Shown one piece after another: positions 7,791 through 14,091 of a stretch of 14,187 nt of DNA; positions within the stretch are counted from its first letter, which is position 1; every line of letters starts with the position of its first letter. The notes beneath the pieces were generated by a model that did no database searches, was not told where the DNA came from, and worked only from the letters and a program-made list of their open reading frames with translations. Origin of the DNA: JBJKRW01 sp046704445 (GTDB lineage Bacteria; Patescibacteriota; Microgenomatia; UBA1406; GWC2-37-13); assembly GCA_046704445.1 (NCBI GenBank), contig JBJKRW010000036.1, forward strand, positions 1-14,187. Direction: 5' to 3'. A program made the translations under genes and the position numbers.

Positions 7791-8515
7791 TAATGGGAAT
7801 GAAATGTGGTATTAATAAAGGCTTTCGGATCTGTTTCGTAAACCAGGGTTGTGTTGACGCACGCGATTTCGGTAACCTGTTGTGCGATGATATTCGTATC
7901 GTGAGATACGATCACCAGGGTAAGGTGCAGCCGCTCATTCAACTCTTTCAATAGCGCATAGAATTTTTTTTGTGTCTGCTGATCGACTCCGGAAGTCGGT
8001 TCGTCCAGAAAAATAATTTCCGGGGAAGACGCAAGCGCGCGCGCAATATACACTCGTTGTTGCTGGCCTCCGGACAGATTTGAAATAATTCTTTCTTTAT
8101 ATTCCCACATGTCCACCTGACGCAGGGCTTTTTCAACCCGTTTCCAGTCGGCTTGATTCAGGTTATTAAGCAACCCCTTTTTTCCGTACAGCCCCATCGA
8201 AGCCACTTCCTTGACCGTAATAGGAAAGTTTTGTTCGAAGTTCACCGCTTTTTGCCTTACGTAGCCGATTTTATACCAGTCCTTGAAATCACGGATATCT
8301 TGGCCGAACAGTTTGATGATTCCGGAATCCGGTTTCAATAATCCGAGCATAAGTTTAAGAAGAGTGGTCTTTCCGCCTCCGTTTGGACCGATAATGCCCA
8401 GATAATCTCCTTTGTGAATGTTAAAGGTGATGTGCGAAAGGGTGGTTTCCTCCGCATGATAAGAAAATGAGACATCATGGAGTTCGATAATGTTATGGGT
8501 ATGATCTATGTGCAT
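7790..8515 (-). CDS. znuC: Zinc ABC transporter, ATP-binding subunit
   Basis: The ATPase that powers the ZnuB channel at the inner face of the membrane. In 241 residues it has every ABC motif: Walker A GPNGGGKT (43-50), Q-loop Gln88 (YVRQ), signature LSGGQ (147-151), Walker B IIFLDE (167-172), D-loop (SGVD) and the switch His205 (VSHD). The N-terminus MHIDHTH and the C-terminus FHSH are both histidine-rich, which might let the subunit bind metal, although this is speculation. Its start overlaps the znuA stop by 10 bases, and its stop overlaps the znuB start by one base, consistent with tight co-expression. No Shine-Dalgarno sequence is visible. Confidence 0.94.
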   Translation of the reverse strand: MHIDHTHNIIELHDVSFSYHAEETTLSHITFNIHKGDYLGIIGPNGGGKTTLLKLMLGLLKPDSGIIKLFGQDIRDFKDWYKIGYVRQKAVNFEQNFPITVKEVASMGLYGKKGLLNNLNQADWKRVEKALRQVDMWEYKERIISNLSGGQQQRVYIARALASSPEIIFLDEPTSGVDQQTQKKFYALLKELNERLHLTLVIVSHDTNIIAQQVTEIACVNTTLVYETDPKAFINTTFHSH

Positions 8516-9426
8516 TGGAGTGCGGTCCGTAAATTTGTAAGATTGTGTTGCATAATGGTAAAGTAGTTTATTCCGGATTGTATTTCCCGGTCGGTGATAC
8601 CTTCAATCGGATCAAGTACCATTGTTTTTGCACCGGCTTCGTCCGCAATGGTCTGCGAAAGGCGGGGATTGACCAGACGCTCAAAAAAAATATAACGGAC
8701 ATCGTGAGTTTTTGCAAACCGGGATATTTGCGCAATTTTTTGAGCAGAGGGCTCTTCGTCCGGTGTAATTCCTCCTATGGTTATCTGACTCAGACCGTAC
8801 GCATGGGCCAGATACCCGAATGCCGCGTGAGAAGTGATAATATCGTTTTGCGCACAATGTTTCAGACCCTTCGCATAGTTTTGATTCAATGCGTCAAGCC
8901 GATTCGCAAGATTGTCAAAACGAGCCGTGTAATATTGCCGATTTGCAGGATCAATGCGCATTATGGCTTCAAGGATTGATCTGGCTTCCTCTTTTGCAAG
9001 AAGCGGATCCAGCCAGATATGGGGATCGAGAACCGCATCTCCGTTTTCCTCGGCATGAAGCGTGAAAAGTTTTTTCCCCGCCACAACAACAAAAACGTGT
9101 TTGTTTTTGAGGGTCGGGGTGATTTTATCTCCCCAGGGTTCCAATGCTCCTCCGTTGAGTACCAACAGCGAGCTTTGTTCTATCCGTGCGATATCCTGAG
9201 GAGTCGGTTCGTAATCGTGAGGTTCGGCTCCCGCGGGGGTTATGTTATAGACGGTTATTTTGTTTCCGCCTATCTGCTGCGCGAAATAATAGAGCGGGTA
9301 AAACGAAGCAACAACACTTAGGGTATGCCGGTCCGGATTGGATGATTTTGTACCCGAACCAATAATAACCGCGGAAATAATGCATACGACAATTGCACCT
9401 AATGCGATAAACAGTATTTTTTTCAT
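8506..9426 (-). CDS. znuA: Zinc-binding protein of the Znu ABC transporter
   Basis: The extracytoplasmic receptor that captures zinc and delivers it to ZnuBC (cluster A-I, TroA-like fold), 306 residues. An N-terminal membrane segment (about 4-23) is followed by the mature domain from about 35. There is no lipobox: Cys15 lies inside the hydrophobic run, so the protein is probably anchored by its uncleaved or signal-peptidase-cleaved N-terminus rather than by lipid. The metal ligands fit the family: His70 (EPHDYEPTP), His136 (DPHIWLDP), His200 (TSHAAFGYLAHAYG) and Asp272 (LDPIEG). The third ligand is His, as in zinc receptors; manganese receptors usually have Glu there. The His/acid-rich loop between ligands 1 and 2 is short (HAEENGD, 124-130). 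It sits 21 bases after zur, with no visible Shine-Dalgarno. Confidence 0.93.
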   Translation of the reverse strand: MKKILFIALGAIVVCIISAVIIGSGTKSSNPDRHTLSVVASFYPLYYFAQQIGGNKITVYNITPAGAEPHDYEPTPQDIARIEQSSLLVLNGGALEPWGDKITPTLKNKHVFVVVAGKKLFTLHAEENGDAVLDPHIWLDPLLAKEEARSILEAIMRIDPANRQYYTARFDNLANRLDALNQNYAKGLKHCAQNDIITSHAAFGYLAHAYGLSQITIGGITPDEEPSAQKIAQISRFAKTHDVRYIFFERLVNPRLSQTIADEAGAKTMVLDPIEGITDREIQSGINYFTIMQHNLTNLRTALQCT

Positions 9427-9447
9427 AGCGCTGTCAGTTGGGTTGTA

Positions 9448-9858
9448 TTAATTCTTTTTTTGGCATTCCGGACATAATCCGAAAAATTCCAGATGATGAT
9501 GATCGATTTTGAATTTTGTCTTTTTGTTTACCCGATCGATGAGAGTCTGTTCTTCCAACAAAATGTCCTGTATTGTGCCGCAGCGCTTACACGTAACGTG
9601 GTGATGGTGCCGCGAAGTGGAAATAATTTCGTATCGTTTTGTTTCGCCGTCGATTTGAGTCCAATGGACAATGCCCATTTTGTCGAAAAGTTCCAATGTT
9701 CGGTATACGGAAACCAGGTCGACTGACACCTGTTTTTTTTGAAGGCGCTTGTAAATTTCCTGGGCGGTAAGCGGAAATTCCGTAAGCTCTTCAAATATCG
9801 TTTTGCGTTGCGCGGTAATTCGGAATCCTTTTTCCTGAAGTTTTTTCACGATATTCAT
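9448..9858 (-). CDS. zur: Fur-family zinc-responsive repressor (Zur-like)
   Basis: A 136-residue metal-dependent repressor, normal for the Fur family. The N-terminal winged helix (about 1-80) has the family pattern RITAQRKTIFEEL (13-25) and the recognition region VDLVSVYRTLELF (46-58). The C-terminal dimerisation domain has two CxxC pairs (Cys90/Cys93 and Cys129/Cys132) for structural zinc, the HHHH run (84-87) and HHH (120-122), which supply the usual regulatory-metal histidines. I prefer Zur over Fur or PerR because it heads the zinc-uptake operon; sequence alone does not separate these. A perfect Fur-type palindrome covers its own promoter, so it probably represses itself and znuACB when zinc is plentiful. 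The start is leaderless or nearly so: the -10 box ends five bases before the ATG. Confidence 0.9.
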   Translation of the reverse strand: MNIVKKLQEKGFRITAQRKTIFEELTEFPLTAQEIYKRLQKKQVSVDLVSVYRTLELFDKMGIVHWTQIDGETKRYEIISTSRHHHHVTCKRCGTIQDILLEEQTLIDRVNKKTKFKIDHHHLEFFGLCPECQKKN

Positions 9859-9892
9859 GTGATATTATTGCAAATTATTTGCAATAAGTCAA
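9859..9892 (-). promoter_or_regulatory. Zur operator overlapping the zur-znuACB promoter
   Basis: A perfect inverted repeat occupies 9865-9887: an 11-base arm (TTATTGCAAAT on the plus strand, 9865-9875), one central base and its exact complement (9877-9887). It contains the AATNATT core and the 7-1-7 arrangement typical of Fur-family boxes. On the minus strand TTGACT (9892-9887), a 17-base spacer and AATAAT (9869-9864) form a good promoter. The repeat covers the whole spacer and most of the -10 box, so bound repressor would block polymerase. Only five bases separate the -10 from the ATG. Confidence 0.85.
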
Positions 9893-9919
9893 TATGAAAA
9901 CGTCTCCTAACAAGTCCAA

Positions 9920-10492
9920 TTATGTAAGAATTTCCTGAAGGAGCTCGGGGAATCTGGAGAGCCCACCGCTTTCGTAATCGAGATGACCGTAGTTGTGGAA
10001 TTCCTTGTACCGAACCGTGCGGATTGCCTTTCTTATCATTTGTACCGATTTCTGAACGCTGTCCATGTCATTGTCCGAGTTGAAAACAGTTATATGCGGA
10101 ACCCGTTTATCCAGATCCGGGTCGATCGTAAAATCGTCAAAAAAGTTTTTGGTAAATTGACGGTCAGGATCCAGCCAGGGGGCAACCAATACGAGTTTCT
10201 GAACGGACAGGTTTTTGTGGATGCTGAGGTATTTTACAAAAAATCCCGCTCCCGTGCTGTGTCCGACCAGTATTGTGTCCGGCGTCATATCATAGCGTTC
10301 TACTTCTTTTGACCATGTATTCCAGTTGCGGTCGAACGCGAACGGTACTTCCGGGGTTGCGGTCGGAATGTCGCGGCATATAAGCTGTTGTTGCAGCCAC
10401 GGAATCCAGGAGGAGTTGGATTGGCTTCTGCCTTTGGTATTATAGTATTCTTCTTTTCCCGGTCCCCCGTGGAGAATAATGGCGTTGGTCAT
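9920..10492 (-). CDS. RBBP9/YdeN-type alpha/beta serine hydrolase
   Basis: A cytoplasmic alpha/beta hydrolase of the small RBBP9/YdeN (Ser_hydrolase) type, of unknown substrate. The pattern is N-terminal AIILHGGPG strand and oxyanion region, then the nucleophile elbow GHSTGAGF, an acid in FNSDNDMD and the base in HNYGHLDYESG. With the start chosen here the protein has 190 residues, Ser79 and His170 are two members of the triad and the acid is near Asp140-Asp142. The longer frame starts 33 bases upstream, but I prefer the second ATG. It leads straight into the first beta strand, and an extended -10 box lies seven bases before it, inside the longer frame. The gene stands alone between the APH-like gene and the zinc operon. 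Confidence 0.85.
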   Translation of the reverse strand: MTNAIILHGGPGKEEYYNTKGRSQSNSSWIPWLQQQLICRDIPTATPEVPFAFDRNWNTWSKEVERYDMTPDTILVGHSTGAGFFVKYLSIHKNLSVQKLVLVAPWLDPDRQFTKNFFDDFTIDPDLDKRVPHITVFNSDNDMDSVQKSVQMIRKAIRTVRYKEFHNYGHLDYESGGLSRFPELLQEILT

Positions 10493-10508
10493 AGTTGAAA
10501 GTATAGCA
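10493..10508 (-). promoter_or_regulatory. Extended -10 promoter of the serine hydrolase gene
   Basis: The minus strand reads TGCTATACT (TATACT at 10505-10500) and then seven bases before the ATG at 10492. No -35 box is evident. It decides the start of the hydrolase, because transcription from here would exclude the upstream ATG at 10525. Confidence 0.65.
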
Positions 10509-10532
10509 GATGTTGAAGAAAACACGGTGTTG

Positions 10533-11435
10533 TCAGAAGCCGATTCGTTCGAGGGAACGCGCTATTTTTACTGCAAACGCGGATCCATTCGGGTTGTCCG
10601 CACACCAGACACCGGAAAGGATTGTTTGCGCCAGAGACCATAGTCTGATACGCTCCGGATCAAAATGAAGGATTTCGGATAACAGCACTATTCTTCTTCT
10701 TAGTAAAGATTCCGGTTTATCCATACCCGAAAGTAATTTGTACGGGTTTCTTATCATTGCCGCGGTTTCATACTCGGGCTCGGCAATAATTCCTTTCGGG
10801 TCAATTGCAATCCACCGGTTGTTGTCCGAACTTAGTATATTGTCGTGATGCAGGTCCGCGTGGGTTAATGTTTGAGCGGATGACGAAGAAATAAGTTTTT
10901 CAAACAGGATTTGTGCTTTTTTCACCAGAGAGAGAGGGATTGGGGCGTGGTGTGCGCCGGCAAATTTGACCGGATATTCATCAAGAGCCGAGGTCCATTC
11001 GCGGATTGTTATAAAATGGTGACGGAAAGGCGGGAGTTTGCGGATTTTCCTGATTAAATCCGCGAGTATTTTCGTAGCTTTGTCGTCGTCGGATAATTGA
11101 CTTAACGGCGTACCCGGATCGGCTCTTTCAAGAAGCATTACCGCATGTTCCCGGTCTGATTTCAGTATTTGTACCATACCGTTTCCGTTGAATTCTTTCA
11201 GCGAATCTATTTCTGACCGGAATTCCGCATCACGGGGAAATCCGATCTTCAGTACGGCGCGTATATTGCCGTTGCATATGACAGGCACGACGTAATTGTA
11301 TGAAAGACGATACGGTTTTCCGATCTGGAGGGACCAAAGTTTTTTATATTTGGAAAGCAGCCCGGGAATCTGTGAGAGCCACAGTTTTCCCGCGTTTCCG
11401 TAGGAACGCGCGTGTTTCACGAATTCTTCGTTCAT
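10533..11435 (-). CDS. Aminoglycoside/hydroxyurea phosphotransferase-like kinase (APH(6)/Hur type)
   Basis: A kinase-fold phosphotransferase of the APH(6)/hydroxyurea kinase family, 300 residues. Key positions fit: a glycine-poor N-lobe with Lys63 (AVLKIG) for ATP and an acidic partner near Glu75, the hinge VMLLERADPG (99-108), the catalytic loop HADLHHDN (192-199) with Asp194 and Asn199, and the metal-binding Asp212 in IDPKGIIAEPEYETA, the typical Hur/StrB-like ending. This family includes streptomycin 6-kinases but many relatives phosphorylate unknown small molecules. The lack of any mobile element or resistance neighbour makes a chromosomal, non-resistance role more likely. An extended -10 box lies six bases before the ATG. 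It follows the HAD gene by 33 bases on the same strand. Confidence 0.82.
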   Translation of the reverse strand: MNEEFVKHARSYGNAGKLWLSQIPGLLSKYKKLWSLQIGKPYRLSYNYVVPVICNGNIRAVLKIGFPRDAEFRSEIDSLKEFNGNGMVQILKSDREHAVMLLERADPGTPLSQLSDDDKATKILADLIRKIRKLPPFRHHFITIREWTSALDEYPVKFAGAHHAPIPLSLVKKAQILFEKLISSSSAQTLTHADLHHDNILSSDNNRWIAIDPKGIIAEPEYETAAMIRNPYKLLSGMDKPESLLRRRIVLLSEILHFDPERIRLWSLAQTILSGVWCADNPNGSAFAVKIARSLERIGF

Positions 11436-11450
11436 GCGGAAAGTATATCA
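11436..11450 (-). promoter_or_regulatory. Extended -10 promoter of the APH-like gene
   Basis: The minus strand reads TGATATACT (TATACT at 11447-11442), six bases (TTCCGC) before the ATG at 11435. It is in the 33-base gap after the HAD gene, so this gene has its own promoter and again no room for a Shine-Dalgarno sequence. Confidence 0.65.
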
Positions 11451-11468
11451 AGAATGAGAGAAGCGTGT

Positions 11469-12338
11469 TTAAAACGCCGGTACGAACAGGAGATTTTTCA
11501 TGATGTGGAGATTTGCTTCCGTTTTAGTCATACCGAAGGCCGCCGAAGTAACGATCTGTTCCGTTTCCTGATAATGTGGATCGAATTCGTTCGTGGCAAA
11601 ACCGAGCGGAATATCGACAAAGTCGTGGCCGGTCTGATTTATGTCCGCCTGATCGTCGCTTGTTGCAATTTCCCCGACCGGTATTTTGAAAAGTTCCCCG
11701 ATTGCCGATACGGCCCTCTTTTTATTTACCGACCTAAGAAGAATATCTACGGTTCGGTTTGCGCCGTTCATGATTTTTATGTCATTTGATAGTCCGGCAT
11801 CATGTGCCCATCGGACAACTTTCCGGACTTCGGCATCAATGTCGGATTTGTTTCTGAACTGATTTTTTACCCAGATTGCGATGCCTGTTTTTTTCACTTC
11901 GTTGTGGTCAAACCAGTCGGTTTGGGAAAGAAGTTTTTCCAGTTCGCGCAGAGGAAAGGTTTTCATCCATGATTCGAATCCGAAATCATAATATTCTCCC
12001 GTTCCCAGATTTTTTCCGTATCCCGCGTGTTCGGGGAAGATCATGAGTCGGTCATGAAGCGCTTTTGGAATATGCGACATAACCTGTTCCGCAACAATCA
12101 TGATTTCTCTTCCTTCTCTGACGAAATGGGGTTTGGTTCTTTCCGGTCTGCCGCTCACGAACCCGAGAATCGATTTTTTTTCGGCCACGATTGCCGCAAG
12201 TTTGGCAATCACAGCCTTGCTTACATTGCCGCTTTCGTCCGATAAATTTTTATCGATATCAAACAGAATCGCCCTGCATGGCATTTTCAAAGCCGTTTTC
12301 CATCTTTTTTTCATTATTTTCCCGATATCATTTTTCAT
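11469..12338 (-). CDS. HAD-superfamily phosphatase-like protein (subclass IIB-like), variant motif 1
   Basis: A soluble HAD-fold protein of 289 residues. Motif 1 is FDIDKNL (26-32): the two aspartates of DxD are kept, but Lys-Asn replaces the usual Gly-Thr/Val. Motif 2 is GFVSGRP (59-65), motif 3 is probably Lys206 or Lys207 (VNKKRAVSAI), and motif 4 is TSDDQADINQTG (226-237), a GDxxND-like variant. A cap of about 110 residues lies between motifs 2 and 3, as in Cof/sugar-phosphatase/phosphomannomutase relatives. The substrate cannot be called, and the altered motif 1 leaves activity uncertain. The start is ambiguous: Met9 and Met19 are also possible, and Met19 sits just before the first strand. 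A minus-strand TATAAT (12374-12369) would give a leader of about 25 bases to Met1. Confidence 0.72.
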   Translation of the reverse strand: MKNDIGKIMKKRWKTALKMPCRAILFDIDKNLSDESGNVSKAVIAKLAAIVAEKKSILGFVSGRPERTKPHFVREGREIMIVAEQVMSHIPKALHDRLMIFPEHAGYGKNLGTGEYYDFGFESWMKTFPLRELEKLLSQTDWFDHNEVKKTGIAIWVKNQFRNKSDIDAEVRKVVRWAHDAGLSNDIKIMNGANRTVDILLRSVNKKRAVSAIGELFKIPVGEIATSDDQADINQTGHDFVDIPLGFATNEFDPHYQETEQIVTSAAFGMTKTEANLHIMKNLLFVPAF

Positions 12339-12368
12339 CTATCATATAGAAATATTTAAAACAGGATA

Positions 12369-12399
12369 ATTATAACCGATATTTGTTATAATCCAAAAT
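12369..12399 (+). promoter_or_regulatory. Cupin promoter inside a mirrored -10 inverted repeat
   Basis: An eight-base inverted repeat, ATTATAAC (12369-12376) and GTTATAAT (12385-12392), with an eight-base spacer. The right arm is part of an extended -10 (TGTTATAAT) seven bases before the cupin ATG, so this gene also looks leaderless. The left arm gives TATAAT on the minus strand (12374-12369), facing the HAD gene. The symmetry may be an operator or just two divergent -10 boxes. No -35 box is clear. Confidence 0.6.
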
Positions 12400-12783
12400 A
12401 TGCAAAAGAAACAGCTGGGCGTAAGAGTGGTTAATTTAAAGGAAAAACTTTCGCTTTTTCATGAATTCTGGAATCCGAAAATCATAGGATTGATGAATGA
12501 CGATAAAGTTCAGGTCGTGAAAATCAAGGGAAAATTCACCTGGCATCATCATAAAAAGGAAGACGAGCTTTTCTATGTACTTAAGGGCCATTTAATTGTT
12601 CATTGTAAAAAAAAGGATTTTCATGTACACGAAGGAGAGCTTATAATTGTTCCTCATCCTTTGGAACACATGACCGAGGCGCCTGTCGAAACACACCTTC
12701 TATATATCGAGCCCAAAGAGGCACTGAATACGGGAAATAAATCAAAATCCAGGTTTACGGTAAGTAAGCAGGAATTCATTTAA
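12400..12783 (+). CDS. Single-domain cupin, mononuclear metal site
   Basis: A 127-residue cupin (cupin-2 type beta-barrel) of unknown role. The first cupin motif is GKFTWHHHKKEDELFYVLKG (44-63) and the second is EGELIIVPHPLEHMTEA (78-94). His49 and/or His51, Glu55 and His90 form the usual three-His/one-Glu metal site. The order is a short N-terminal helix, the barrel core and a basic C-terminal tail. Small cupins of this form act as dioxygenases, isomerases or small-ligand sensors, and the sequence does not choose among them. It has its own extended -10 promoter and is followed 43 bases later by the Nudix gene, which also has a -10 box. Confidence 0.87.
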   Translation: MQKKQLGVRVVNLKEKLSLFHEFWNPKIIGLMNDDKVQVVKIKGKFTWHHHKKEDELFYVLKGHLIVHCKKKDFHVHEGELIIVPHPLEHMTEAPVETHLLYIEPKEALNTGNKSKSRFTVSKQEFI

Positions 12784-12811
12784 GCAATGTACTACATTCT
12801 GCGTAAAAATA

Positions 12812-12826
12812 AGGCTACAATAAACT
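12812..12826 (+). promoter_or_regulatory. Candidate -10 box of the Nudix gene
   Basis: TACAAT (12816-12821) lies five bases before the Nudix ATG, in the 43-base gap after the cupin gene. No clear -35 box or extended -10 TG is present and there is no Shine-Dalgarno sequence, so this is weaker evidence than at the other starts. The gene might instead be read through from the cupin promoter. Confidence 0.45.
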
Positions 12827-13339
12827 ATGCCGCAGGATAACGAAATGGTTGACATTGTAGATAAAAACTGTAAAATCATCGGAACCTCGCTCAAACGGGA
12901 AGCTCATAAGAAGGGATTGCTGCATGCCACCGTAATAGCCGCTGTGATAAACAAACGGGGCGACTGGCTTCTGGTTACACAATCAAAAAACAGACAGGAA
13001 CCGGGAAAATATGTGTGTCCGATGGGCGGACACGTTGCGCACGGAGAAACATTCGAAGACGCTTTAAAACGGGAGATGAAAGAAGAGCTGGGAGTAGATG
13101 ATTTTAAATACCGGCTTAAGGGAAAATTTATATATAACGTATTTGTTTGCAATCGTCAGGAGAATCATTATTTTATAGTATATGAAGTATACTCCGATAC
13201 AAAACCGTGTTTAAGTCATGAAGCAAGCGGATACAAATATTTCTCTGTTAAAGAGCTGAAAAGCGAGATTACACATCACAAAGAGTTGTACGGAAATTCC
13301 TTTTTGGCGGTATTAGATCATTTATATCCTTCATTATGA
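12827..13339 (+). CDS. Nudix hydrolase
   Basis: A Nudix-fold pyrophosphohydrolase of 170 residues. The Nudix box is complete: Gly68, five residues, Glu74, seven residues, then REMKEELGV (82-90) with the metal-binding glutamates of REUxEExGU. The N-terminal layout (DNEMVDIVDKNCKIIG, then an H-x-TVIAAVI strand and LLVTQSKNRQEPGKYVCP) resembles the IDI/YfcD-like Nudix group, but the cysteine and glutamate pair needed for isopentenyl isomerisation is not evident, so hydrolysis of an unknown nucleotide or other diphosphate is more likely. The stop overlaps the next ATG (ATGA), so the unknown protein downstream is co-translated. Confidence 0.9.
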   Translation: MPQDNEMVDIVDKNCKIIGTSLKREAHKKGLLHATVIAAVINKRGDWLLVTQSKNRQEPGKYVCPMGGHVAHGETFEDALKREMKEELGVDDFKYRLKGKFIYNVFVCNRQENHYFIVYEVYSDTKPCLSHEASGYKYFSVKELKSEITHHKELYGNSFLAVLDHLYPSL

Positions 13340-14091
13340 TATTCGATCAGGACAGATCTCTCGTCCCTTTGCACAGGGACATTAAAAGGAATCTTCTGGA
13401 AATATTAGGAGTACAGAGCAAATTTGAACGGACACAAAGTGTGGGCGATAATACAAAAACCACGGATCTTATTCCGTTACCCGGTGTGAACCTACAGGGG
13501 GAAGCGGTTTACTATTTTAATATTGCTCACCGTAATTCCCGGCGCAATATTTTCCAGTATTCGACGGTTTTGTTTATAAATACCCCACAAGGATTTCGTC
13601 CGGTCGCCCATATGAATTACGAATCGATCCCCGACAGCCAACACTGTATTACGGCGGATACTTTTTCCGAATTAATCACCGCGTTAAAAGCAGGGTATAC
13701 GGATGAAAAACACTATCCGGATTGGCTTGTTGCCATTGAAAAAGGAGGGGGAGGGTTCGATATCCAGATTGATGAGCCGTATCGGGACCAGAAATTAAGC
13801 AAGCCGTTGATATATCTGACCCTTGCGCAGGCAGAATTGGACGGATATGACAAAATGTATATAGGAGGAGACGCGACAAGAGAGAAAATAGACGGTCAAG
13901 CCGCCGGACTGTATGTACATCTGGGGGCAAAAGATGAATCGGTAACCGTTCCGGTAATAACAACAAAAAGATTACCTAACGGAAAAATTACGGTCGCTGA
14001 AACGGGAGCCGGCAAATCGGAATCAATCAGTTTTAATACGGTTTTGTCTGCGGATCAATCACGGATTGTACAAAAGGTACTGGGTCTGTAA
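13336..14091 (+). CDS. Unrecognised protein coupled to the Nudix gene
   Basis: I do not recognise this 251-residue protein. It appears soluble, with no signal peptide or membrane segment. Visible elements are an N-terminal helix (HRDIKRNLLEILG), a strand-rich middle (EAVYYFNIAHRN, STVLFINTPQGFRPVAHMNYES), a helical stretch (FSELITALKAGY), a glycine run (EKGGGGFDIQI, about residues 135-145) and a C-terminal strand-rich part. No catalytic motif I know is present. The ATGA overlap with the Nudix gene suggests translational coupling and a shared pathway. The last four codons and the stop lie mostly inside the palindrome at the window end. If that palindrome is an artefact, the stop and C-terminus are still read from the left, presumably genuine, arm. 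Confidence 0.8.
   Translation: MIFDQDRSLVPLHRDIKRNLLEILGVQSKFERTQSVGDNTKTTDLIPLPGVNLQGEAVYYFNIAHRNSRRNIFQYSTVLFINTPQGFRPVAHMNYESIPDSQHCITADTFSELITALKAGYTDEKHYPDWLVAIEKGGGGFDIQIDEPYRDQKLSKPLIYLTLAQAELDGYDKMYIGGDATREKIDGQAAGLYVHLGAKDESVTVPVITTKRLPNGKITVAETGAGKSESISFNTVLSADQSRIVQKVLGL

Noticed and set aside
9528..9794. Minus-strand open frame of 88 residues overlapping zur
   Set aside because: It is an out-of-frame shadow of the Fur-family gene, whose two CxxC pairs and winged helix are intact.
10493..10525. Upstream ATG of the serine hydrolase, adding 11 residues (MFSSTSAILST)
   Set aside because: An extended -10 box lies inside this stretch, seven bases before the second ATG, and the fold's first strand begins at once after that ATG.
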